Source of the DNA: Marinibactrum halimedae
GTDB lineage: Bacteria; Pseudomonadota; Gammaproteobacteria; Pseudomonadales; Cellvibrionaceae
Length of the DNA stretch: 64,000 nt
Direction of reading: 5' to 3'
Assembly: GCF_021234875.1 (NCBI RefSeq)
Contig: NZ_JAJQVM010000003.1
Coordinates: 1-64,000 of the forward strand
The position numbers and the translations under genes were made by a program. A model generated the notes under the pieces. That model did no database searches. It was not told where the DNA came from and saw nothing but the letters and a program-made list of their open reading frames with translations. This document shows positions 54,045 to 63,282 of the stretch, one piece after another. Numbering within the stretch: the first letter of the stretch is position 1; the number at the start of each line of letters is the position of its first letter.

Positions 54045-54087
54045 ACCCTGTGTATGACGATTCAGTAGCGTGAATCGTTCATAAAAT

Positions 54088-54128
54088 AAAAAGCCGCTTT
54101 CACTGTTGTGAAAGCGGCTTTAATTTTT
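54088..54128 (+). terminator. Strong intrinsic terminator after the S8 protease
   Basis: AAAAAGCCGCTTTCAC, loop TGTT, GTGAAAGCGGCTTT and a T-rich tail: 11-13-bp stem, U-run. Confidence 0.93.
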
Positions 54129-54301
54129 AACGTGTACTATTTAAGTTAAGAGAGCATTCAAATATTGTATTGTTCGCCTTTCCACTCTGTGCGAAGTACT
54201 GAGTAGCGTACGTGATTAACAATGTACAGCGTGCACTCTACAGAAGTGTTTTAGATTAGGCTCTTCGAAGTCGGGAAGGCAAACCATTCACTGACAGTCT
54301 G

Positions 54302-54619
54302 TTATTTCTTACCAACGGGAAGTAAGGGTAGACCAAGCTCTTTGAGAAACTTATTATGCTTAGCCGTTGATTCTGCAATATTTTTTTCTATATCGACGAG
54401 GGAAGCATTAACCGCTGCCAAATCAATTTTCTCTTCCGGTTTAGCGGTACTCACGTAGCGAGAAATATTGAGGTTATAGTCGTTATTCTCGATTTCATCA
54501 AAAGCTACCCGTCGTGCATAGCGCTCTTCTTCAGAGCGGTATTGATAGGTATCAAAATTTTTTTAATGTCGTTTGGCCCACAGGGTTTTTCCGAGTTGGT
54601 TAAGTTGTTCTTGGGTCAT
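54302..54619 (-). pseudogene. hsdM: hsdM remnant: type I restriction methylase with its middle deleted
   Basis: From ATG 54619 the frame reads MTQEQLNQLGKTLWA, the typical HsdM start, then KRH and a TAA stop. In the same frame it continues without further stops as the HsdM C-terminus: YRSEEERYARRVAFDEIENNDYNLNISRY and LGLPLLPVGKK, ending TAA 54302. The ~400 central codons, including the SAM and NPPF methylase motifs, are missing. N- and C-terminal ends are thus preserved around a single internal deletion. It lies 84 bp downstream of rhuM on the same strand. Confidence 0.85.
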
Positions 54620-54630
54620 AATTTGTTACT

Positions 54631-54705
54631 CTGTACCTTTCTATTCGGTCTACTTTCTTATTTGGTCTACTGTACTTATTCAGTCTACTGTACTTATTCA
54701 GTCTA
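54631..54705. repeat. 18-bp tandem repeat, two exact plus two degenerate units
   Basis: CTGTACTTATTCAGTCTA exact at 54670-54687 and 54688-54705, with shortened copies at 54631-54652 and 54653-54669. It fills the rhuM-hsdM gap and touches the rhuM stop codon. Confidence 0.88.
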
Positions 54706-55731
54706 CTTATGAGGCTTGGTGAGATGCTCTGTTGTTTTGGTCAGTTCTTCTAAGTGTTCAGCCGCTTCGGTGCCTTCATTTGTTCTCTGATGCAGGCGGT
54801 GTTGATTAAACTTGTCATACTCACCTTCTGCCAGTTGTTTAGCCATGTCATGAGAAATTTTGCCTGCATGGCTCAGAATATCCCGGTCGTTCAGTGTTAA
54901 AAAGCCGTCCAGTTTTTGCACCCAATCTGTCATTTTCATCGGAATACGACGCATTGCCTGACCTTCAGCGAAGACTAAATACTGTTCAACCAGATTATTC
55001 AGCGCTTGTAGCTCGTCCTGATTCAGGTAATTTTTGGCATTGACCACATCCTGTTTACGTACCTTAGCCCCACGCCAACTTGTTAATCCCATATTGGCTT
55101 GGCTGCTGTCGGCGCGGTCATGAATGATTTCTGCGGCGGTTTTACCGGTAATGGCCCAATGGACTTTATTTTGAACCGTTTTGAAGAAGGTAATACTGGT
55201 GTCTAAGGTGGGGTCGTAATCCACGCTCGTGGCATAAATATCCGTTATTTTTTGATAAAACCGCTTCTCGCTGGTGCGAATGTCTTGAATTCGGCGGGTC
55301 AGCTCTTCAAAGTAATCGAAGGGCTGGTCTGGGTTCTTTAAACGCTCGTCATCCAATACGAAGCCTTTAACAATATACTCTCTTAACTGTTGCGTCGCCC
55401 ACTGCCTGAACCGGGTGGCCGTATGACTTTGTACCCGGTAGCCAACAGAGATAATGGCATCCAGATTGTAGTGTTTCAGCTTACGTTTAACCTGCCTATT
55501 CCCTTCTTTGCGAACGACTAAGAAATCCTTAGTGGTTGAGATTTGATCAAGTTCGCCTTCGTTGTAGATATTTTTAAGGTGCATAAGCACATTTTCAGGT
55601 GTGGTTGAAAAGAGGTTAGCCATCAGCGCTTGCGTTAACCAAACCGTTTCATCCATAAAACGCACATCCAGCTTGATTCGGCCATCTTCGCTTTGGTAAA
55701 TGATAAATTGGGAGGGGTTTGAATCTGTCAT
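54703..55731 (-). CDS. rhuM: RhuM family protein
   Basis: 342 aa, intact. Family features: FIIYQSEDGRIKLDVRFMDETVWLTQALMANLFSTTPENVLMHLKNI at the N-terminus, VRKEGNRQVKRKLKHYNLDAIISVGYRVQS, ATRFRQWATQQLREYIVKGF, and the C-terminal domain with FFKTVQNKVHWAITGKTAAEII and LVEQYLVFAEGQA. RhuM genes are often embedded in type I restriction loci; their biochemical role is not settled. Start overlaps the preceding AAA fragment by 4 bases (ATGA). Confidence 0.88.
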   Translation of the reverse strand: MTDSNPSQFIIYQSEDGRIKLDVRFMDETVWLTQALMANLFSTTPENVLMHLKNIYNEGELDQISTTKDFLVVRKEGNRQVKRKLKHYNLDAIISVGYRVQSHTATRFRQWATQQLREYIVKGFVLDDERLKNPDQPFDYFEELTRRIQDIRTSEKRFYQKITDIYATSVDYDPTLDTSITFFKTVQNKVHWAITGKTAAEIIHDRADSSQANMGLTSWRGAKVRKQDVVNAKNYLNQDELQALNNLVEQYLVFAEGQAMRRIPMKMTDWVQKLDGFLTLNDRDILSHAGKISHDMAKQLAEGEYDKFNQHRLHQRTNEGTEAAEHLEELTKTTEHLTKPHK

Positions 55732-55988
55732 TGATAAGCCTCTTTAGGCTGATGGGGCTCGCGAGTCAATAAGGCCGTCATAAACATCAAACAATCTTCC
55801 GTGTAGGCATTAAAATATAAGGTATCGCGTTCGGAGTTTTGTTTGCCGTACTCTTTAAACTCCATCGAAAGCCGGGTTTTTCCTGTGCCGTTATAGGCAA
55901 AAAACAACACCATGTCTTTATTGTTTAAATCATCGCGGAAGTGTTGGGCAATTTTGTAAAGGCTTTCGAATTTGTCGATTTTGCTCAT
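55728..55988 (-). pseudogene. Truncated AAA/anticodon-nuclease-type ATPase
   Basis: 86 aa. The N-terminus is that of large ATPases in type I restriction loci (RloC/PrrC-like or related AAA): KIAQHFRDDLNNKDMVLFFAYNGTGKTRLSMEFKEYG with an intact Walker A GTGKT, then DTLYFNAYTED. There the family sequence stops and about 20 unrelated-looking residues lead to a stop. Family members are several hundred residues longer, so signature, Walker B and nuclease parts are lost. The 4-base overlaps with both neighbours are kept, suggesting an internal deletion here too. Confidence 0.75.
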
Positions 55989-56080
55989 ACACTTGCCTTA
56001 GCGTCGATTTCGAGAAAGAGTTGTTGCATTAGGCCTTTTTCATAACCTATCCTACTGTTTCCAAGCCCCTTGGAAATCAT
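55985..56080 (-). pseudogene. hsdS: hsdS C-terminal remnant (31 codons)
   Basis: ATG 56080 overlaps the excisionase-like stop and the TGA at 55985-55987 overlaps the AAA fragment's ATG, both as ATGA. The peptide ends YEKGLMQQLFLEIDAKASV. The KGLMQQLF segment is the usual C-terminal end of HsdS specificity subunits. All target-recognition domains are absent. The assignment rests on this short motif and on the neighbouring hsdM and rhuM. Confidence 0.6.
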
Positions 56081-56262
56081 TCACTACAGCTCTTATTTTT
56101 TTGATTTTCTATCCATTGGAGAACATCTTCCCTTTTGAACCGCCAACCCCCGCCCACTTTGAAACCGGGTAATTTACCTTCAGCAGCTAATCGATACGCT
56201 GTTTTTTCCGCCAACTTGAGGTAGTCGGCAACCTCTTTTAAGGTCAGAATTTCATCAGCCAT
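56077..56262 (-). CDS. Excisionase-family helix-turn-helix protein
   Basis: 61 aa, AAGGGG ribosome site 8 bases before ATG. ILTLKEVADYLKLAEKTAYRLAAEGKLPGFKVGGGWRFKREDVLQWIE is a textbook MerR-like excisionase/DNA-binding domain. First gene of the degenerate restriction operon and probably its regulator. Confidence 0.88.
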   Translation of the reverse strand: MADEILTLKEVADYLKLAEKTAYRLAAEGKLPGFKVGGGWRFKREDVLQWIENQKNKSCSE

Positions 56263-56557
56263 ATTTTACCCCTTATGAGATAATTGGGATAATATGAGAA
56301 AATTGAGGAATCAACAAGAAGTAAGAAAGAGTAACTTATGGTTTTTCTATGGATATCTATTGAGCAGATGTTAGGTGAGCGCGCAACGCAGGCAGACACC
56401 TCTCCGCCCCGTTTTATGAGATATAAAATTGAGAAGATCACCCAAATAAAATGATGAAGAGCCTATTCGTCAATCAATGGCAGCCGTTTAACATAGCATG
56501 ACACTATTGCCATGCTATAAAAAATCTAAAATTTGTAGAAGCGTGTTTTTCAAAAAA
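56263..56557. other. 295-bp gap upstream of the restriction remnant
   Basis: AT-rich, no supported ORF. Presumed to hold the promoter of the excisionase-like gene and the 3' end of the VOC transcript. Confidence 0.4.
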
Positions 56558-56953
56558 TTAATGCAGCGAATGTAAGCCGAAGACATTTCCTTCCGTATCA
56601 ACAGCAATGGTAATAAAACCGTATTGGCCGATGGATGTTTTGGGGCTTTGAATTTGCCCGCCTGCCGATTCAATTCTGGATTCTTCTGTTGCACAGTCTT
56701 CGCACGAGAAATATACCAGCGTGCTGTTTCCGCCGGCAGACACACTGTCCATTTTTACCAGAGCACCGGGTGCTCCATATTTTTCTTCATTAGATGGAAA
56801 TGCCAGCATTTCGATTCCAGTGCCGTCCGAATCAGATTTGTTAGGATCTTCTAACTTTTCAAGCTCAGTCGCAAATACGGATTCATAGAATGTTTTCGCA
56901 CGATTCATATCATCCACATATATTTCAAACCAGCCGACAGGATTGTGGGTCAT
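56558..56953 (-). CDS. VOC (glyoxalase/bleomycin-resistance) family protein
   Basis: 131 aa with a strong AAGGAGA site. N-terminal PVGWFEIYVDDMNRAKTFYESVF and C-terminal GGQIQSPKTSIGQYGFITIAVDTEGNVFGLHS are the two beta-alpha-beta-beta-beta modules of the VOC fold. Metal ligand candidates include the glutamates in WFEIY and near the C-terminus; the last one is replaced by His in GLHS. Function not assignable. Confidence 0.85.
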   Translation of the reverse strand: MTHNPVGWFEIYVDDMNRAKTFYESVFATELEKLEDPNKSDSDGTGIEMLAFPSNEEKYGAPGALVKMDSVSAGGNSTLVYFSCEDCATEESRIESAGGQIQSPKTSIGQYGFITIAVDTEGNVFGLHSLH

Positions 56954-57107
56954 ACTATTCTCCTTTTTAAAACGTTAAATTTTGAAGAGGATAAACCACA
57001 CAGTGATACAGCTGGGGGAGCTGTTAACTGAGTGGTTGTGACGCTTATTCATAGAGACTTTGGATAATGCTATGGTGCTTTATAGGTGTTGTTAAATAGG
57101 GCTAGGT

Positions 57108-57764
57108 TTAAAACTCCATTTCAGGAACCACATCAGGAACGACAATTTCCCCTTCGGTTTTTGCGACAATTTCATCAACCGAAACACCGGGAGCACGCTC
57201 TTTTAGCCAGAAGCTTCCCTCTGCAATTTCCACATACGCTAAATCGGTGAGGACTTTTTTAATGCAGCCTGCACCGGTTAAGGGCAGTGAACATTGTGTT
57301 AATAATTTTGACTCGCCATGTTTACTGGCGTGTGTCATGGTGACCACGATATTATTGGCGCCAGCGACAAGGTCCATGGCGCCGCCCATGCCTTTTACCA
57401 GTTTTCCTGGAATCATCCAAGATGCGATATTGCCCGAAACATCTACCTCAAAAGCACCGAGTACGGTTAAATCAACATGTCCGCCTCGGATCATCGCGAA
57501 AGATTCTGCGGAAGAAAAAATGGAAGCCCCTTTAATGGCAGTTACTGTTTCTTTTCCTGCATTGATCATATCGGCATCCAATTCTTCATTGGTGGGATAG
57601 GGACCCATGCCCAACAAACCATTTTCCGATTGCAGCATCACCTCCATTCCCTCAGGAATGTAATTGGCCACTAAGGTTGGAATACCAATGCCTAGATTGA
57701 CATAAAAGCCATCTTGTAGCTCGCGTGCAACACGTTGCGCCATTTGTTCACGTGATAAAGCCAT
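57108..57764 (-). CDS. scoB: 3-oxoacid CoA-transferase subunit B
   Basis: 218 aa, AGGAG site. YVNLGIGIPTLVANYIPEGMEVMLQSENGLLGMGPYP contains the catalytic Glu of the SENGLLGMG motif; DLTVLGAFEVDVSGNIASWMIPGKLVKGMGGAMDLV and GCIKKVLTDLAYVEI follow. Heterodimer with the upstream subunit A, transferring CoA between succinyl-CoA (or acetyl-CoA) and acetoacetate. Confidence 0.92.
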   Translation of the reverse strand: MALSREQMAQRVARELQDGFYVNLGIGIPTLVANYIPEGMEVMLQSENGLLGMGPYPTNEELDADMINAGKETVTAIKGASIFSSAESFAMIRGGHVDLTVLGAFEVDVSGNIASWMIPGKLVKGMGGAMDLVAGANNIVVTMTHASKHGESKLLTQCSLPLTGAGCIKKVLTDLAYVEIAEGSFWLKERAPGVSVDEIVAKTEGEIVVPDVVPEMEF

Positions 57765-57794
57765 CCGTTATTGCTCCTATGCTGTACATTTAAT

Positions 57795-57858
57795 CGATTG
57801 TTCATCTAACCGATTGTTCATCTAACCGATTGTTCATTTAACTGACTGTTTATTTAAT
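57795..57858. repeat. 16-bp tandem repeat, four units, between scoA and scoB
   Basis: CGATTGTTCATCTAAC exact at 57795-57810 and 57811-57826, one change at 57827-57842, degenerate at 57843-57858. It fills most of the 113-bp intergenic space inside a two-gene operon whose products are needed in equal amounts. Confidence 0.9.
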
Positions 57859-57877
57859 TAATTAACCGATAGGCCGT

Positions 57878-58579
57878 CTAAGCAGAGCGCACGGTGCGCT
57901 TTTCAATGCGTTTTTCAAAACTACCCTGAATCAGACGATTCACGTAAATTCCCGGAGTGTGAATGTGAGCGGGGTCGAGTTCGCCGGGTTCGACGATCTC
58001 TTCTACTTCAACAATCGTAATTTTTCCGGCGGTGGCAGCCATTGGATTGAAGTTTTGAGCCGTGTGGCGATAAATCACGTTGCCATATCGGTCGGCTTTC
58101 CACCCTTTAACAATGGCAAAGTCCCCAGTAATGGATTCTTCCAGGATGTAGGGACGGCCATCGAATTCTCGTACTTCTTTTCCTTCGCCGACTGGGGTGC
58201 CGTATCCTGTTGCAGTGTAAAATGCGGGAATGCCCGCACCGCCGGCACGCATTTTTTCGGCCAGTGTGCCTTGTGGTGTCAGTTCAACTTCTAACTCGCC
58301 GCTGAGAAATTGTTGTTCAAATAAGGCGTTTTCCCCAACATAAGAGGAAATCATTTTTTTGATTTGGCGATCTTCCAGCAGTAGCCCAAGCCCAAAATCA
58401 TCAACGCCACAGTTGTTAGAGACAAACGTTAGTCCCTTCACACCCATGGATTTTATTTCGGCAATGATGCCTTCTGGAATTCCACATAAGCCAAACCCCC
58501 CTGCGATGATGGTCATGTCATCGGTTAGGCCTGCTAACGCTTCAGCGTAGCTTTTAACGACTTTATCAAAGCCGGCCAT
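57878..58579 (-). CDS. scoA: 3-oxoacid CoA-transferase subunit A
   Basis: 233 aa, perfect AGGAGG site. [78 protein letters not shown] and [28 protein letters not shown] are family signatures. Upstream partner of scoB. A LysR gene lies 1 kb away in the opposite direction and may control it (inference). Confidence 0.92.
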   Translation of the reverse strand: MAGFDKVVKSYAEALAGLTDDMTIIAGGFGLCGIPEGIIAEIKSMGVKGLTFVSNNCGVDDFGLGLLLEDRQIKKMISSYVGENALFEQQFLSGELEVELTPQGTLAEKMRAGGAGIPAFYTATGYGTPVGEGKEVREFDGRPYILEESITGDFAIVKGWKADRYGNVIYRHTAQNFNPMAATAGKITIVEVEEIVEPGELDPAHIHTPGIYVNRLIQGSFEKRIEKRTVRSA

Positions 58580-59032
58580 GCATGCCTCCTAATTAATGTA
58601 TTTGGTGTTAGTTGTATAAAGGTTAATTTGTACTGACAAAGTGTAGATGGTTGCATTGCCATCAATAAAGTTGGTGCCATTACTGTTTGCATATTTCATG
58701 ATTTTCAGAGAATCTCATTCAAAATGCAGTTGTTTTTTCATGACTTCGCGATCTGTCTAGGCCGAACATTCGGGTAGGCAGATCGCGGAAATGCATGGTG
58801 AGCCAAATTGATAAAGCCAGTAACAATAGAGTTAAGCATACTCGTGTTTGCTAAGTAGTAGGCTTTGAATGTCGTTTATAATTATTTTTTGGCGCCATTG
58901 TTTTCAAAAATAAAAAAGTGATTTATGTTACTCACAACAAATGCTACTAACTGATCAATCTTACTAACCTTTGTGTTCTAAATATCAGTATTTTTTTTAC
59001 ACAATCTCCAATAACGGTATATAGTAATAATC

Positions 59033-59049
59033 ATGCACATAGTGTGCAT
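59033..59049. promoter_or_regulatory. Perfect 7-3-7 inverted repeat, candidate operator
   Basis: ATGCACA-TAG-TGTGCAT. It lies 450 bp upstream of scoA and 540 bp upstream of lysR. Confidence 0.45.
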
Positions 59050-59108
59050 TTGCCAGACGTTAGGATGTAAATCGACTATTTTCGGTCGAGTTAATCCAGG
59101 CTGAACCT

Positions 59109-59130
59109 TTGCACGTAGGCACATGTGCAA
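59109..59130. promoter_or_regulatory. Inverted repeat TTGCAC-N10-GTGCAA
   Basis: Spaced dyad with the overall geometry of a LysR-type site. It repeats the TGCAC core of the site at 59033, which strengthens the idea that the same factor binds both. Confidence 0.4.
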
Positions 59131-59584
59131 TCAAATAAAACTAATTTCTGGCGGAATTAATCATAGTTCCGATGACTTAACTCTTTGGTAATGTCTAATT
59201 GTTGATTGAGGCGCCTAAGGGTGAATCATTGTTTTACGATTATTTTAAGAGTGTTGTATCAGAATGACGTATTTGTCGTGATTCACTCTTTTTTAAAAGT
59301 GTGTTGATAATTATGACGATTAGGTGATTGTGCTGATCATACTCGTTCCAACTCGGTTTTTGGCTGCAAATGCTTTACAACCAATACCGTTGCAAACTTT
59401 TTGCTGATTGTTTAGCAACATTTCTGCAACAACTTCAAGATCGGTCCGATGTGTTATCAATACCATAACGCAGTGGGCAAGAAAAGTTGGGTTGAAAACA
59501 TTTGTTCACTTTAACAGCTGCGGAGTGAGTCTTCTTAATCTCACTTCAGAGGACTAATTGCGATAAGCTAACAGGAGTTTCGCT

Positions 59585-60532
59585 GTGAATGTTACTATCA
59601 AACAAATTAATGCATTTGTTGTTGTTGCTCAAAGTCAAAGTTTTGCTGAGGCTTGCAACCGTGTTCATCTCTCTCAGCCCGCCCTTAGTATTACCATTAA
59701 AAATCTTGAAGAAGCGCTGGGTGGAGCTTTATTAGTACGTACAACACGAACATTGGCATTGACGCCAGAGGGGCAGGCCTTTCTTCCTGTGGCAAAACGT
59801 TTATTGTTGGATTGGAATCAGGCATTAACCGATATTGGCAGCCTGTTTTCTATGAAGCGAGGTAAGCTTTCTATTGCTGCAATGTCTTCCTATGCGGCGA
59901 GTCTATTGCCAAGGGTCGTGGTTAATTATCAAGATCAACACCCCGATATTAATCTTTGCATCCATGATGTGATTGCAGAAGATGTGGTGGAGCTGGTTCG
60001 TGGAGGGCGTGTTGAAATGGGTGTGTGTTTTGACCCAGGCCCCTGTGATGACTTGGTTTTTGAAGAGCTTTTCACCGATGCATTTATGGCCGTATTTCCC
60101 AAAGGTCATAAGTTTGACTCTATGAAAGAGATCACTTGGTCTCAGTTAATGGATGAACACTTTATTGCTTTGCAAAAGCCGTCCAGTACACGTCTTTATA
60201 TTGAAAAGATATTGGCCGAGTACGATATCTCTTTCGCTGCTCAAACAGAAGCCAACCAGTTGTCGACCATTGGGCGTATGGTTTCTGCAGGGGTGGGAGT
60301 AAGCGTTGTGCCTCAATTATGCGAAGCTCAAATGCGAGATATGAATTGTGCTTGCCGGACTTTAAAATCGCCACAAGTTGCACTTCCTGTGGGCTTATTG
60401 CATCGTCGTCGCTATTCTTTATCTGCGGCGGCTGAAGCGATGCGTCAATCAATTGTGCAAGAACACTTGGAGGCGAAGCCGGCAATGATTAATCGAGTAA
60501 TGGCTGAAGAGTGTACGCCGTGCTTGCAATAA
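59585..60532 (+). CDS. LysR-family transcriptional regulator
   Basis: 315 aa from GTG 59585 after AGGAG. N-terminal winged helix: TIKQINAFVVVAQSQSFAEACNRVHLSQPALSITIKNLEEALGGALLVRTTR. The effector domain starts near residue 90 (GKLSIAAMSSYAASLLPRVVVNYQDQHPDINLCIHD) with the usual MGVCFDPGP and VSAGVGVSVVP segments. Divergent from scoAB, a candidate target. Effector unknown. Confidence 0.9.
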   Translation: MNVTIKQINAFVVVAQSQSFAEACNRVHLSQPALSITIKNLEEALGGALLVRTTRTLALTPEGQAFLPVAKRLLLDWNQALTDIGSLFSMKRGKLSIAAMSSYAASLLPRVVVNYQDQHPDINLCIHDVIAEDVVELVRGGRVEMGVCFDPGPCDDLVFEELFTDAFMAVFPKGHKFDSMKEITWSQLMDEHFIALQKPSSTRLYIEKILAEYDISFAAQTEANQLSTIGRMVSAGVGVSVVPQLCEAQMRDMNCACRTLKSPQVALPVGLLHRRRYSLSAAAEAMRQSIVQEHLEAKPAMINRVMAEECTPCLQ

Positions 60533-60553
60533 GGGGCTGCAGAGTAGCCAGTA

Positions 60554-60598
60554 GCTTTGTGTTTTCAGGCTTTGTGTGTTCGGGTTTTGTACTTTAGG
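60554..60598. repeat. 15-bp tandem repeat, three units
   Basis: GCTTTGTGTTTTCAG, GCTTTGTGTGTTCGG and GTTTTGTACTTTAGG, 21 bp after the lysR stop, between convergent genes. Confidence 0.78.
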
Positions 60599-60741
60599 GT
60601 TAACCTTTATCAAGGTGTTTATTCACAAGGATGTATTGATCTTATTTTAGATAATAATTGTTCTTAACAGCTTGTCGTCATTATTTAAATTTGAACAAGA
60701 TCAGCCTCTGAGGGAGGCGATCGATTTAAGGTGTTCATCGA

Positions 60742-61212
60742 CTAAATAGGAAGTTGAGTTGTAAATTTTACCTGCTTGAGTGCAAAAGTCGAATTAATGG
60801 AAGAAACGTTCGGCAAATGCACCAATGTGGTTTTCAGTAATTTTTCATAGTGATCTACGCTATTGACGACAATTCTTAGCATGTAGTCTTTATCGCCACT
60901 GGTGGAATAACATTCCACTACCTCCTCTACTTTTAACACGGCGGTTTCGAAGTCATTGAGCGCGCTTTCTTCGTGGCTCTTGATGGTGACATAGGCATGT
61001 ACCGAAACGCCGAGATTCAGTTTCTCACTGTCGAGCAGAGTCACTCGTCCTTTGATAATCCCTTCTGACTCCAGACGTTTGATTCGGCGCCAGCACGGAG
61101 TATGAGACAGTCCCACCTTCTCACCCAACTCGGCCATTGAGTAGTCGGCATTTTCCTGAAGTGCTCGGAGTATCTTACGGTCAAAATCATCGAGTTCAGA
61201 AGATAAAGACAT
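60742..61212 (-). CDS. Lrp/AsnC-family transcriptional regulator
   Basis: 156 aa. N-terminal HTH LDDFDRKILRALQENADYSMAELGEKVGLSHTPCWRRIKRLESEGIIKG, then a RAM (ligand-binding) domain VHAYVTIKSHEESALNDFETAVLKVEEVVECYSTSGDKDYMLRIVV. Divergently placed 367 bp from an aromatic/aspartate aminotransferase gene, a common regulator-target pairing for this family. Confidence 0.92.
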   Translation of the reverse strand: MSLSSELDDFDRKILRALQENADYSMAELGEKVGLSHTPCWRRIKRLESEGIIKGRVTLLDSEKLNLGVSVHAYVTIKSHEESALNDFETAVLKVEEVVECYSTSGDKDYMLRIVVNSVDHYEKLLKTTLVHLPNVSSINSTFALKQVKFTTQLPI

Positions 61213-61579
61213 GCGTAGTTTTCCATTTCGCAGAATATTCCTACTAATGATAGAAGGTGGTGCGGAAGATGTTCAACTTTGATGAGTAATTCTTTATAAC
61301 TCTTGCTCATGGTTTTCCGGTGGCGTCCGGCTATAATGCTTTGCCTTTTATGTGGCTCTGCGTTCTGACTCGTGCAAAGGTTTTCGCTGACAGAAGGGGA
61401 AACAAGAGAGAATGCAAAGCTTATTTTAAGTGCAAATAATCGTTGTAAATTCAACAAAATAAAGAGAAAGGTTACGTTGAGCGCGGGGGGAGCGGTATTC
61501 ACCGAGCCTGGTTTGATGACGGGCTTGGAGGGGTGATGCGCTTAACAATGCTTGATATTTATCCTGATTTGGAGATGTT

Positions 61580-62770
61580 ATGTTTAACCAGCTTGACACC
61601 TTAGCGGCTGATCCAATTCTGGGGCTCATGGCAGCCTACCAGCAAGACACACATCCTCAAAAGTTAGATTTGGGGATTGGTGTTTATAAGAATGAAGAAG
61701 GGCTGACACCCGTACTTGAATCTGTTAGTGAAGGGCAGAATCGTCACATCGCGTTAGAAAACACAAAGTCGTATTTGAACCCGGCCGGTTATCCCGGTTT
61801 TAATGAAGCCATGCAAACCCTCATTTTTGGTGAAGCACACCCAGCTTTAATGTCACATCGTGTGGCCACGGTGCAAACGCCAGGGGGGTGTGGCGCGTTG
61901 CGTGTGGCGGCTGAGTTAATCAAGCGAGCGATGGCGGATGTGACCATTTGGGTTAGCGACCCCACTTGGGCAAATCATATTCCTTTGTTAGGGGATGCCG
62001 GATTGTCCATCAAAACTTATCCCTACTATGACCCAAAGAATAAAGGCGTCCGATTTGAGGACATGTTAGAGGTATTGGCCCAATTAGGCACGGACGATAT
62101 TGTTTTGTTGCACGGTTGTTGTCATAACCCTTGTGGTGCGGATTTATCCAAAGAGCAATGGCAAACGCTGGCAGGCTTGGCTTTAGAGAGGGGGTTTGTA
62201 CCGTTTATTGATATGGCCTACCAAGGCTTCGGTGATGGGCTTGAAGACGATGCTTATGGCTTGCGCTTGCTGTCTGAACAGCTTCCAGAAGTGATTGTTG
62301 CCACCAGTTGTTCCAAAAACTTTGGCTTGTACCGTGAGCGTACGGGGTGTATTTCTTTTGTCTGTGAATCGGAAAAAGCCATGAAAGCCACAAAATCTCA
62401 GCTTCTTAGTGTGGCTCGTGGTATTTATTCTATGCCTCCCGCCCATGGCGCAGCAATTGTTGAAGCGATTTTGAATCATTCAACTTTGCGTGAACAGTGG
62501 ATACAAGAAGTCGATGGCATGAGAAAGCGTATGCAAGGGTTGCGTTCAGCGTTTTCGAAAGGCATGGCAATAAGAGGCCATGATAATTTCAGTTTCATTG
62601 AAAATGAAAAAGGGATGTTTTCGTTTCTTGGTTTAACACCGCAGCAAGTTGAAGCCTTAAGAGTGCGCTACAGTATTTATATGATTAACTCAAGTCGGGT
62701 AAATATTGCGGGCATCAGTTCAGTAAACATTGATTATCTTTGTGACAGTGTCAGTGAAGTGCTGGAGTGA
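61580..62770 (+). CDS. Aspartate/aromatic aminotransferase (AspC/TyrB family)
   Basis: 396 aa, GGAG site 5 bases before ATG. Class Ib PLP aminotransferase: DPILGLMAAYQQDTHPQKLDLGIGVYKNEEG, YLNPAGYPGFNEAM, TPGGCGALRVAAELIKRA, WVSDPTWANHIPLL, HGCCHNPCGADLS, PFIDMAYQGFGDGLEDDAYGLR, PLP lysine in SCSKNFGLYRERTG, and C-terminal SSRVNIAGI (substrate Arg). The PTWANH and YRERTG motifs fit aromatic-amino-acid transaminases. The divergent Lrp-type gene suggests amino-acid-responsive control. Confidence 0.9.
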   Translation: MFNQLDTLAADPILGLMAAYQQDTHPQKLDLGIGVYKNEEGLTPVLESVSEGQNRHIALENTKSYLNPAGYPGFNEAMQTLIFGEAHPALMSHRVATVQTPGGCGALRVAAELIKRAMADVTIWVSDPTWANHIPLLGDAGLSIKTYPYYDPKNKGVRFEDMLEVLAQLGTDDIVLLHGCCHNPCGADLSKEQWQTLAGLALERGFVPFIDMAYQGFGDGLEDDAYGLRLLSEQLPEVIVATSCSKNFGLYRERTGCISFVCESEKAMKATKSQLLSVARGIYSMPPAHGAAIVEAILNHSTLREQWIQEVDGMRKRMQGLRSAFSKGMAIRGHDNFSFIENEKGMFSFLGLTPQQVEALRVRYSIYMINSSRVNIAGISSVNIDYLCDSVSEVLE

Positions 62771-62800
62771 GTTGATGCATATGAATTTGTAATCATGTTC

Positions 62801-62834
62801 TTGAAAGAGTCTTTCTGTAGGCTCTTTCTTTCAA
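62801..62834 (+). terminator. Hairpin after the aminotransferase gene
   Basis: TTGAAAGAG pairs with CTCTTTC-TTTCAA around a loop of about 10 nt; the following sequence is pyrimidine-rich. The 440 bp that follow up to 63282 are AT-rich with long T-tracts and hold no supported ORF. Confidence 0.5.
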
Positions 62835-63282
62835 CCTTCTCTTTACCTCCTTTCTTTTTCCTCTGATATACACCTTCCTCTTTTGATGTTCCTTCTGTGG
62901 TGTCTTGCTGCGGGTTGCATTTTATGTGTTGAGTGGTTGAAATTAAGAATTATTTTTTTTGTTATAAAAAAATAATTTTTTTATTCCTGATTTTTAATTT
63001 TTCAAAATGTGATCAATTCCGGTTTTGGCTTTTTTTTGTGTATTGTTTTTTCTGATACATTGTTTTTTGTAGGGAGAGCTTTTATCGTACGGCTTTTATG
63101 GGTGAGTGTTGGGTGAGATATTCATTTTTTTGTTTTATTAATATGGCATGGTTTGTGTTAAGCACCCAATAAAGGGGAGTGAAGGGCTGTAAGCTGCCGT
63201 GGTAATAAAAAACGATTGAATACGGTATAAAAAATCACATTTTAAATGCCGAATTGGAAAATTGAAATTGGGGTGGGTGTTA

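Larger units (their letters stand above)
58580..59584. other. 1-kb divergent regulatory region between scoA and lysR
   Basis: No supported ORF on either strand. AT-rich with several T-tracts, plus the two inverted repeats listed separately at 59033 and 59109. Long for a promoter region, so an unrecognised RNA is possible. Confidence 0.5.
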
